The notes below the pieces were generated by a model that was given only the letters and a program-made list of their open reading frames with translations, had not been told where the DNA came from and made no database searches. From CAZMCT01 sp964564785 (GTDB lineage: Bacteria; Planctomycetota; Phycisphaerae; UBA1845; Fen-1342): a stretch of 32,578 nt of DNA. The first letter of the stretch is position 1, and each line of letters starts with the position of its first letter. The stretch is taken from NCBI GenBank assembly GCA_964564785.1, contig CAZMCT010000028.1:1-32578 (forward strand), given 5' to 3'. Shown piece by piece: positions 1 through 6,892 of this stretch. The position numbers and the translations under genes are program-made.

Positions 1-2249
1 CGGCCGCGGAGCGCGCGGCACGTCGCGCGAAGATCCGCCCGGCTGACCCGGGCGACGAACGTGGTGCGGGCCAAGGGGCCGAGCGTGCTGCGCCACACGT
101 CGCCGGGGCCGGCCAGCGCGGCCGGGGCCGCAATCACGGCGGCCGCGACGTCCTGACACAGGAACTCGTCGCCGGCCGGAGGGCATGCAGAAGTTGCCGG
201 TGAAGATGCTGCGGCCGCAGTTCGCCGGCCGGTGACCGCCCGCAGCTCGAGCACGTCGGGGTCGCCGCGGGACCAGTAGACCACCGGTTGATGGCCGGCG
301 CCACCGAGGAATGAGCGCGGTTGAAACACCGGTTGAGAACCGGTGCCACATGCGGCGCCCGCAGCCCATGCGCTGCGGGCGGCCGCAAGCACATCGGCGG
401 GCGGGAGGCCGGAAACGACGATGAGGTCCGCGTGTGGCACGGGCTTCCAGCCCGTCTCGTGTGGTATGGCCTTCCAGCCCGTACCGTCCACGGAGACCGC
501 ATCTGCGAGGCCAAAGGCCTGGTCCGCCAGCCAGTCGGCCGCGGACCCGGCCGCGTGCGTCGCGAGCACGTCGCGCAGCTCGGCGTGCCACGCCTGCCGC
601 GCGGCGTCGAGGTCTGATGTGCGTGGCCGACAGGCGAGGCGGGCATGCAGCTCGAGCATCTGCGGAACCCGGTCGGCCGGGCCGGTTGAGATCAGTACAC
701 CATCCACACCGTCCGATGCGGCCGTCAGCGTCAGGGCGTGATAACTGAGGTAGTCGGCCCAGTCGGCGGCGCTGCGCTCGACGGTTCCCAGATGCGGGAG
801 CATGTGCACGTACGGGCCGGCGCCGCGGAGGATGGTGGCGACGAAGACGGGCTCGGCGTCGGCGACGTGGGCCGTGATGACCTCGACGCCGTCACTGACG
901 CGATGCTGCTCGACGGGCGGGCGGCGGTTGGGGGGCGGTGCGGTCAGGCCGGGCAACACATCCGGGGGATCGTCAGCGGCGACCGGCTCGTGCGCGGGTG
1001 CCGTGTCATTCCGTCCGGGTGCAGACGCCTCGGCCGGTCGTTCTGGCGAGCTCGGTTGGATTGACAGCGCACCCGGCGCCGCGGGCGTTGCCCGGGCGTC
1101 CTGCTGGGCTAGCGACTCCAGCAGCAGGGCCGCCGCGCGCTGAACCTCGCCGACCGGCAGCCGGCGAGTCCGAGCGAGAAGCCAGTCCGCAAGGAGCATG
1201 TCGCCGCCGACGACCTCCGACCAACCGAGTTGCCAGGCCCGCGAGGCGAAGTCCGCCCGGTTCGCGAGCAACTGGCGCACGGCCAGGGCCCGCGCCCGGT
1301 TGTGCTGAACCTCGCACATGGGCTCTCGCACGATACGCTCGAGCTCGGATTGCAGCACCTCTGCGAGCATCGCGTGCCGTGCGGACGCGTGGACCAAATC
1401 CGCCGACACGGGGCCGCGAGCCGAGCATCCAGCGTCGCTGGTTTCGGGTTCGGAACGCCGGTGCCGCGGCGCCCGGATTCGCAGCACGCCCCCGTCACGC
1501 CAGGTTTCGTGCTCCCAGACCGGCCGGCCGCAGCCGCGCTCTGCCAGAACGCGGAACAACGGGCCGTCGATTTCGTTGCACAGCGCATGCATGAGAACCG
1601 GCACGCCGACACTGTCCGCCGCGGCAGCGCCCGGGGTTTCGAGCACAACGCACTCCCCCGACGCCGGCGGCAGGCGCGACCCCGGTGCCGGGCGCACCTT
1701 GCCCTCGGCGCTGCGGCGGGGCGGGTCCGCCGGTGGAATGGTGTCAAAGACGCGGCGGATCGCGGTCATCACGGCGGGCGGCTGGACGGCGCCGACAACG
1801 AGCACCGTCGCATTGCCGGTGACGAACCACGTGCGCAGAAAGGCCGCGGCGTCGCCGGCCAACGGCAGCGCGGCCGGGGCAGCGGTGCATGCTCGGAGGC
1901 GGTGGGCCTCGATCGCCAGGATGTAGTCGAGCCATTCGAGGGTCGCGGGCGCTACGGACGCAAAGTAACTGGCGTCGGCCAGCGTTGCGCTGTCGACCCG
2001 GGCCCCCGCGCGGCGGAGCATCGCCGTCGAGCCCGTGTGGTCCGCGAGACTTGCCCGAACGGAATCGCACAGACCCGCTGCATCCGGCGGATCATCCAAG
2101 AAGCCGGCGCGGAACCACAACTGCACGCTCAGCAGCGGGACGGCCGGGTCGGGCACGACGATGACGACGAGGCCGTTGTCCAGCCGCTCGATCTCAGGCG
2201 TAAGTTCGGTGTTGGCATAGAGTAAGAAAGCTAGTGCGACCCCGATCAT
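1..2249 (-). CDS. M16-peptidase-like exported protein, zinc motif absent (partial, C-terminus off the left edge)
   Basis: The frame is open from an ATG at 2249 to the left edge (749 codons, no stop; checked codon by codon). It begins MIGVALAFLLYAN, a short signal-peptide-like hydrophobic stretch. It continues with 'LDNGLVVIVVPDPAVPLLSVQLWF.AGF.DD', the opening strands of an M16 (pitrilysin/insulinase) domain. A second M16-like half begins near residue 455 ('VSDGVEVITAHV'). The HxxEH zinc motif expected after the first strands is replaced by a stretch reading about 'GLCDSVRASLADHTGS', so this copy is probably catalytically dead. M16B enzymes often act as pairs of one active and one inactive subunit, and the partner may lie past the edge. 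The C-terminal third contains translated palindromic repeats (see 282-345 and 432-485). Family call is by pattern only; the identity as an inactive subunit is inference. Confidence 0.7.
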   Translation of the reverse strand, partial: MIGVALAFLLYANTELTPEIERLDNGLVVIVVPDPAVPLLSVQLWFRAGFLDDPPDAAGLCDSVRASLADHTGSTAMLRRAGARVDSATLADASYFASVAPATLEWLDYILAIEAHRLRACTAAPAALPLAGDAAAFLRTWFVTGNATVLVVGAVQPPAVMTAIRRVFDTIPPADPPRRSAEGKVRPAPGSRLPPASGECVVLETPGAAAADSVGVPVLMHALCNEIDGPLFRVLAERGCGRPVWEHETWRDGGVLRIRAPRHRRSEPETSDAGCSARGPVSADLVHASARHAMLAEVLQSELERIVREPMCEVQHNRARALAVRQLLANRADFASRAWQLGWSEVVGGDMLLADWLLARTRRLPVGEVQRAAALLLESLAQQDARATPAAPGALSIQPSSPERPAEASAPGRNDTAPAHEPVAADDPPDVLPGLTAPPPNRRPPVEQHRVSDGVEVITAHVADAEPVFVATILRGAGPYVHMLPHLGTVERSAADWADYLSYHALTLTAASDGVDGVLISTGPADRVPQMLELHARLACRPRTSDLDAARQAWHAELRDVLATHAAGSAADWLADQAFGLADAVSVDGTGWKAIPHETGWKPVPHADLIVVSGLPPADVLAAARSAWAAGAACGTGSQPVFQPRSFLGGAGHQPVVYWSRGDPDVLELRAVTGRRTAAAASSPATSACPPAGDEFLCQDVAAAVIAAPAALAGPGDVWRSTLGPLARTTFVARVSRADLRATCRALRG
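282..345. repeat. Short palindromic repeats inside the M16-like gene (ACCGGTT type)
   Basis: At 327-345 CACCGGTT and AACCGGTG flank a GAG loop as a perfect inverted repeat. It is followed by GCCACA, the typical tail of such dispersed elements. A degenerate copy lies at 282-305 (CACCGGTTGATGGCCGGCGCC). Both are translated in the minus-strand gene, giving 'GTGSQPVFQP' and 'GAGHQPV'. Confidence 0.6.
432..485. repeat. Two 27-bp direct repeats with palindromic core, inside the M16-like gene
   Basis: Two units start at 432 and 459 (period 27). Each carries GTGTGG, then (A/G)GGGCTTCCAGCCCGT or a close variant, whose arms are self-complementary. The period is a multiple of three, so the minus-strand frame is kept. 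It encodes 'TGWKAIPHE' followed by 'TGWKPVPHA', a peptide pair that reads as repeat-derived rather than as part of the peptidase fold. Confidence 0.65.
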
Positions 2250-2364
2250 CGTCGGCGCTCCCCGAACTCTCCGACATTCTCGCCTGCGCGGGGTCAATTG
2301 TCAGCACGGGCGGTGCAGCATAGACGCAGGCGAATGGTACGCCGACAGCGATTGAGAGAGGCGA

Positions 2365-2528
2365 CATGAAGGAGGGGACACGCACCGCGGGAGTGGCTGT
2401 TGGCGCTGTCGCGATGTCTTGTTGGCGCGGAGCCAGTCCCTTTTTTCACCGTCCCCTCATTTCACGGTCCCCTTTTTCACGCCGTCGCTTTTTTCATGGC
2501 AGTCCCCCTTTTTGAACGGGCTGCTACG
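2365..2528 (+). repeat. MITE-like dispersed repeat, copy A
   Basis: The stretch from 'TGAAGGAGGGGACACGCACC' through 'TTGGCGCGGAGCCAGTCCC' to 'TTTTTGAACGGGCTGCT' matches, in order and spacing, the element at 31096-31205. Its tail is expanded by extra copies of a 'GTCCCCTTTTTCAC' word near 2451-2515. The ends are imperfectly complementary. No ORF inside looks functional. Confidence 0.6.
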
Positions 2529-2792
2529 AGGTCGGATTCCTCCCCCGCACGCTCGTCGGAACGACGGGGCGCGGGGCGTAAGCGGAGTTGTCGCGTGGTC
2601 GCGCGGGTCGACGTCCACGGCGAGTCCGTACGGCCCACGGGGCGGCGCGCAGTCGGGTTCATCGCATGGGGAATCAATGGACTCAGCCGTGCCAGGGGCA
2701 GATCGCCAAGATTCGGTCGGGCGTGAAAATGAAGCGCGATTCGCGCGAGGCGTCGTAAGCAGTTCCGAGAAAAACAGGCCTGAACGTGGCGG

Positions 2793-2812
2793 TATCGCGG
2801 AAAGTCGCGATA
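2793..2812 (+). promoter_or_regulatory. Hairpin in the presumed gspE leader
   Basis: TATCGCG (2793-2799) pairs perfectly with CGCGATA (2806-2812) over a six-base loop, about 110 bases before the gspE start. It is followed by an unusually structured GC-rich leader. No known riboswitch class could be matched; a GEMM-type c-di-GMP core was looked for and not seen. Confidence 0.25.
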
Positions 2813-2920
2813 GCGCTGCAACCCAGCCGGGGTCCGTCTCGTACAAGAAGCGAGGGGACTCCGCGCCGGCACGGGTCCCGACAGGCATAACTGGCGTCTC
2901 TGAAAGAGGTTGGATCACAC

Positions 2921-4600
2921 ATGCCGATCGGCGAAACGCTCGTCGCCAAGGGCCTGATCACTCGCGAACAGCTCCAGGCCGCGATGGCCGCTCGGACATC
3001 GCCGGCCGAACGCGTCGACCAGGTGCTCATCCGCCAAGATCTCGTCCGCGAGAGGGACGTGCTGGAGGTCCTCAGCGAGCAGTTGATGATCCCGCTGGTC
3101 GAGCTCAGCGACGACATGATCGATCGCGAGCTGCTGACGCTGATTCCGAGCCGGCTGGTGCACAAATACGGACTGATGCCGCTGTCGCGGAACGGCAAGG
3201 GCGTGAAGATCGCCACGTCGGACCCGTTCAACATGTACGCGCTGGACGAGGTCCGCACGTGCATCAACATGCCGGTCGAACCGGTGCTGGCGAGCCGGAC
3301 CGAAATCCAGCGGATGATCCGCGCGTTCTACGGCGTGGCCGGGGACGTGCTTCAGGAGATGGTCCGCGAGGCGGGCGAGGTCGAGATTCTCGACGAGCGG
3401 AAGGTCGAGAGCGAGGACCTCGACATCCAGATGGCCCAGGAGGCCTCGGTCATCAAGCTGGTGAACGAGATCCTGATCGAGGCCATCGACCAGCGGGCCA
3501 GCGACATCCACTTCGAGCCGTTCGAGACGGATTTCCAAGTACGCTACCGGGTGGACGGCGTGCTGCACATCGCCAACGTGCCGGCCGAGATCCACCGCTT
3601 CCGCAACGCGATCATCAGCCGCATCAAGATTCTGTCGAACCTGAACATCGCCGAGCGGCGCCTGCCGCAGGACGGCGGCTTCAAGATCAAGGCCCACGGG
3701 CGCGAAATCGACCTGCGCGTGAGCGTCATCCCCATGGCGTTCGGCGAGGGGATCGTGCTGCGCATCCTGGATCGCAGTTCGGTCAAGCTGGACCTGCCGA
3801 CCCTGGGCATGGAGGGCCAGACCTACGCGACGTTCCAGGAGCTGATCAACCGGCCGCACGGCATCCTGCTCGTGACCGGCCCGACCGGCAGTGGAAAGAC
3901 CACCACGCTGTACGCGGCGCTGCGCGAGATCGTCAGCCCCGAGCTGAAGATCCTGACGATCGAGGACCCGGTCGAGTACTACCTCGACGGCGTGAACCAG
4001 ACGCAGATTCTGCCGAAGATCGGGCTGACGTTCGCCCGTGCCCTGCGGAGCTTCCTGCGGCACGATCCGGACGTCATCCTGGTGGGCGAGATTCGTGACA
4101 AGGAAACGGCCGAGGTCGCGATCAACGCCTCGCTCACCGGCCACCTGGTGTTCAGCACGCTGCACACGAACGACGCGGTGACGGCCACGACGCGCCTGCT
4201 GGACATGGGCGTCGAACCGTTCCTGGTGTCGAGCTCGCTCGAGGCGGTCCTGGCCCAGCGGCTGGTCCGCACGATTTGCAAGCACTGCAAGCAGCCGTGG
4301 GTGCCCGACCACACGGCCAAGCTGCCGCCGGACTTCAAGCACGTGGCGGGCGAGAAGCTGGCCCGCGGCAAGGGCTGCAAGGAGTGTCGCAACACGGGCT
4401 TCGCCGGGCGGCGGGCGCTGTACGAGCTGTTGGTCATGACCGACGAATTGCGCGAGATGGTGTTGAACCGCTGCTCCGCCGCGCAGCTCCAGGCACGGGC
4501 GTGCGAGCAGGGGCTGGTGCTGATGCGCGAGGCCGGCTGGGACCTGTGCCGCCGGGGTATCACCACGCCCGAGGAAGTGCTGCGCGTCACCAAGATCTGA
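2921..4600 (+). CDS. gspE: GspE/PilB-family type II secretion or type IV pilus assembly ATPase
   Basis: This 559-residue cytoplasmic ATPase would power pseudopilus or pilus assembly. Residues about 1-150 form the MshEN-like N-terminal domain ('GETLVAKGLITREQL'). The motor follows: an Asp-box region 'ASDIHFEPF', Walker A GPTGSGKT at 320-327, and Walker B 'DPDVILVGEIRD' from about 382. A His box lies near 'HLVFSTLHTND', and there is a tetracysteine zinc site (C453, C456, C486, C489), typical of GspE/PilB and absent from PilT. Length is normal for the family. The ATG at 2921 gives the expected N-terminus, with AGAGG a little over ten bases upstream. No other pilus assembly gene adjoins it; a pseudopilin at 16888-17703 could be a substrate. 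GspE versus PilB cannot be settled from sequence alone. Confidence 0.93.
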   Translation: MPIGETLVAKGLITREQLQAAMAARTSPAERVDQVLIRQDLVRERDVLEVLSEQLMIPLVELSDDMIDRELLTLIPSRLVHKYGLMPLSRNGKGVKIATSDPFNMYALDEVRTCINMPVEPVLASRTEIQRMIRAFYGVAGDVLQEMVREAGEVEILDERKVESEDLDIQMAQEASVIKLVNEILIEAIDQRASDIHFEPFETDFQVRYRVDGVLHIANVPAEIHRFRNAIISRIKILSNLNIAERRLPQDGGFKIKAHGREIDLRVSVIPMAFGEGIVLRILDRSSVKLDLPTLGMEGQTYATFQELINRPHGILLVTGPTGSGKTTTLYAALREIVSPELKILTIEDPVEYYLDGVNQTQILPKIGLTFARALRSFLRHDPDVILVGEIRDKETAEVAINASLTGHLVFSTLHTNDAVTATTRLLDMGVEPFLVSSSLEAVLAQRLVRTICKHCKQPWVPDHTAKLPPDFKHVAGEKLARGKGCKECRNTGFAGRRALYELLVMTDELREMVLNRCSAAQLQARACEQGLVLMREAGWDLCRRGITTPEEVLRVTKI

Positions 4601-4990
4601 TCGCCCCGGAAAAGTGGCGCTGGGCGCGTGCGAAAACCTCGCCGGCCGCCATTTCGAGGGGGTCACCGTGGCCGTCAACGAGGACGAGCGGCGCATCTGA
4701 GGCGACCTCCGAGCTCCGGCGTCTTTTTCCGCAGTCGGCGTCCACCTGTGCGGCGCCGGTCAACGTGGCAGGGTCCGCGTGCGGCTCGGCGAACCCTTCG
4801 TCCACCCACGAACGTGCAGTCGCGCCCCCCCTGGCTCGGCCGGCAGCCGCGGCACGTGCGGGTGCCACCTGTCCTGCCGCTGCGAGCCGAGGTGCAGCAG
4901 CAATACGAAGCCGTTGAGGCCGTCGGATTCACGCCCCTCGGGCGCGAGGATGTCGTCCACGATCTGTGCGCGGCCGACATACCACGGCAT
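4587..4990 (-). pseudogene. Small gene after selA, split by a frameshift at a G7 run; N-part resembles the C-terminus of a NodB-type deacetylase
   Basis: An ATG at 4990, 15 bases after the selA stop, opens a frame reading 'DGLNGFVLLLHLGSQRQD', then 'HPHVPRLPAEPGG'. This resembles the last strands of polysaccharide deacetylase (NodB) domains ('NGFLLLLHLG..RTDKF...L'). The frame ends at 4760 with an arginine-rich tail that looks wrong. A -1 shift at the A-GGG-GGG-G run (7 C on the plus strand near 4825-4832) joins it to a frame ending at 4587 with sensible composition ('SDAPLVLVDGHGDPLEMAAG'), giving about 135 residues. The last bases overlap the 3' end of gspE on the other strand. It may be one base missing in the assembly, a real pseudogene, or a slippery site. 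No function is assigned with confidence. Confidence 0.45.
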
Positions 4991-5005
4991 GATCGGCCGC
5001 GCCGG

Positions 5006-6559
5006 CTACGCACCGCCCAGCTCGCGGCTCACCTCGCCCAGCGCCGCCGCGATCTGCTCGCCGTCGTCACCGTCGAGCGTCCGCGGATCGAATACCAGCG
5101 CATCGTCACGCACGCGGCAAAGGATCGGCGGGTCGTGCCGCCGCAGCGCTTCGGCGAGCGCGGCGACCGCTGGCCGCTCGTCGCCCACGCCGGACGCCGC
5201 GGCACCGGGCCGCACCACCGCCACCCAGGTCGGAAACGGGCGGGCCGCGAGCGAGCCGCCGCCCGCCCGGAAATGATCCGGCTCGACATCCGCGGCCAGC
5301 CCCGGGGCGGCCGCAGTGAAGCCCTCGGCCAGGCGGCGGGCGGCTTGCTCGAGCTCGGCCGGAGTTCGCGAGAGCATGTGCCAGGCAGGAATGCGCTCGA
5401 GTGCGGCCCGCGGATCGCGATACAGCCGCAGTGTCGCTTCCAGCGCCGAAAGCGTCAGCTTGCCGGGACGGAACGTGCGGGCCAGGGGGTTGTGGCGCAG
5501 CGCGGCCACGAGGTCGGCCCGGCCGACGATGATCCCGGCCTGCGGGCCGCCGAGCAGCTTGTCACCACTGAACAGCGCGAGGTCGGCGCCGGCCCCGAGA
5601 CTCTCGGTCACGGTGGGCTCGTCCCACAGCGCCGGCAGCCGCGCCGTGTCTGTGGCCGGTGCTTGCGCCTCGGATGAGCCTGTCGCTCGAGGCCCGGGTT
5701 GTCGCAGTGCCGGGAGGACAGGCATCGCGGAGTCCGGCCAGGGCAGGTCGGTGCTCAGTAGCCCACTCCCGAGGTCATCGACGACCAGCAGGTTGTGCCG
5801 CCGGGCAAGCTCGACCAGCTCAGTCAGCGCGGCGCTCTCCGTGAAACCCACGATGCGGTAGTTGCTGGGGTGTACGCGGAGCAGCACGGCCGTCGCGTCG
5901 CTCAGCGCCCGCTCGTAGTCGCTGATCCGCGTGCGGTTCGTCGTGCCCACCTCGCGCATCCGGCACTGGGCGGCCGCGACGATGTCGGGCAGCCGGTACG
6001 AGCCGCCGATCTCCACGAGCTGGCCGCGCGAAACGATCACCTCGCGCCCGGCCGCGAGAGTGTTCAGCGCGAGGTACGTCGCGGCCGCGTTGTTGTTGAC
6101 CACCAGCGCGTCCTCGGCTCCGGTCAGCTCGCGGAGCAGCTCGCGCACGTGTTCGTGGCGGTCGCCGCGGCGGCCGCTGTCCAGGTCGAGCTCCAGGTTG
6201 CAATAGCCCGCGGCGACTTCGGCCAGTGCGGCGATGGCCTCGCGGGCCAGCGGGGCGCGGCCGAGGCCGGTGTGCAGCACAATGCCGGTGGCGTTGATGA
6301 CCCGCCGCAGGTGCGGGCGAGCGCGTTCGTAGAGCCGCTCGCGGATGTCGAGCGCGAGGGCGGGTGTGTCGAGCGCGGCCGGCCGGCCTCCGCGGAGGGC
6401 GAGGCGGCGCTCGTCGAGCACAGCCCGGACCGCGTGCACGACTTCGCTCCGGGGGTAGTCGGCCAGCAGGCTGGCGATCGCCGGGTGGTTGAGCAGCGCG
6501 TCCACGGCCGGGAGACGCCGCAGTAGATCCTGCACGTCAGGCGCATCGGGTGCGGGCAT
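5006..6559 (-). CDS. selA: L-seryl-tRNA(Sec) selenium transferase SelA
   Basis: SelA is a PLP enzyme converting seryl-tRNA(Sec) to selenocysteinyl-tRNA(Sec) with selenophosphate. Visible family blocks are 'DLLRRLPAVDALL' at the N-terminus, 'RRVINATGIVLHTGLGRAPL', 'NNNAAATYLAL', 'EIGGSYRLPDI', 'EVGTTNRT', and 'LFSGDKLLGGPQAG', whose Lys334 should bind PLP. The ATG at 6559 gives 517 residues, about 50 more than E. coli SelA. Frames starting upstream run through a tandem repeat and are rejected; an ATG at 6601 is an alternative. No strong Shine-Dalgarno is seen. An insertion at about residues 287-305 ('RATGSSEAQAPATD'), just before the PLP region, looks repeat-derived. It implies selenoprotein synthesis, but no selB, selC or selD is seen in the window. 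Confidence 0.93.
   Translation of the reverse strand: MPAPDAPDVQDLLRRLPAVDALLNHPAIASLLADYPRSEVVHAVRAVLDERRLALRGGRPAALDTPALALDIRERLYERARPHLRRVINATGIVLHTGLGRAPLAREAIAALAEVAAGYCNLELDLDSGRRGDRHEHVRELLRELTGAEDALVVNNNAAATYLALNTLAAGREVIVSRGQLVEIGGSYRLPDIVAAAQCRMREVGTTNRTRISDYERALSDATAVLLRVHPSNYRIVGFTESAALTELVELARRHNLLVVDDLGSGLLSTDLPWPDSAMPVLPALRQPGPRATGSSEAQAPATDTARLPALWDEPTVTESLGAGADLALFSGDKLLGGPQAGIIVGRADLVAALRHNPLARTFRPGKLTLSALEATLRLYRDPRAALERIPAWHMLSRTPAELEQAARRLAEGFTAAAPGLAADVEPDHFRAGGGSLAARPFPTWVAVVRPGAAASGVGDERPAVAALAEALRRHDPPILCRVRDDALVFDPRTLDGDDGEQIAAALGEVSRELGGA
5645..5702 (-). repeat. Probable repeat-derived in-frame insertion in selA
   Basis: The segment encodes 'GPRATGSSEAQAPATDT', placed between the 'DLGSGLL' strand and the 'GADLALFSGDK' block, which lie closer together in ordinary SelA proteins. 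It is Ala/Ser/Thr-rich and low in fold character. That it is a mobile or dispersed repeat is inference; no second copy lies in this window. Confidence 0.35.
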
Positions 6560-6892
6560 GGCGATCTCGCGCGGGTGCGACTTGTCCGAACCTGTCGGCA
6601 TGATAGCGAGGCGACGCCAAAGGTGGCATGGTCCAAAGGCCGCGGGTGGCACGGTCCAAAGGCCGCGGGTGGCACGGTCCGGAGGTCGCCCTGGCGACCG
6701 CAGGGCCGTGGTCGTGTGTCGGTGGTCGCTTGCCAGCCATTCACCACGGCCCGGTGCGGCTGCGCCGCTACGGACCGTGCCACCCCCCCGTGGCACCCCC
6801 CCGTGCCACCGCAGTCCATACGTTGCGGGTGCATGTCCACCCCGTTAGGCTGCCCGGTCCCAACCGGAGCCAGGCTCCCGGCGAGGTGATGG
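6560..6892. other. Divergent intergenic region between selA and the M3 peptidase, filled with repeats
   Basis: No gene is seen. Most of the 333 bases are GC-rich repeat (6622-6720), plus its inverted partner words 'ACGGACCGTGCCACC' and 'CCGTGCCACC' near 6770-6815. The transcript could therefore form long hairpins in either direction. The selA and peptidase promoters must lie at the two ends, but none could be picked out. Confidence 0.5.
6622..6720 (+). repeat. Tandem 23-bp repeat (3 units) with palindromic tail, locus 1
   Basis: Units start at 6622, 6645 and 6668 with an exact 23-base period, each beginning GGTGGCA(C/T)GGTCC. They are followed by a tail with GGTCGCC and GGCGACC arms and then GCAGGGCCGTGGT. 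The same units and tail occur inverted at 8588-8675, and two units at 10205-10250. Confidence 0.8.

Larger units (their letters stand above)
2250..2920. other. Non-coding interval between the M16-like gene and gspE
   Basis: No convincing gene is seen in these 671 bases between divergently transcribed genes. The interval holds a MITE-like dispersed repeat (about 2365-2528) and a compact hairpin (2793-2812). The ORFs crossing it on both strands have no family resemblance and run into the antisense of gspE. Promoters for both flanking genes must lie here, but no clear -35/-10 pair stands out. Confidence 0.6.

Noticed and set aside
2419..4696. Long ORFs on both strands over gspE (2419-4098 plus, 2915-4696 minus)
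   Set aside because: gspE has all catalytic motifs in its own frame; these frames show only low-complexity Arg/Asp/His-rich composition.
6560..6796. N-terminal extension of SelA to 6796
   Set aside because: The extension is a translation of the 23-bp tandem repeat; the SelA family start fits the ATG at 6559.
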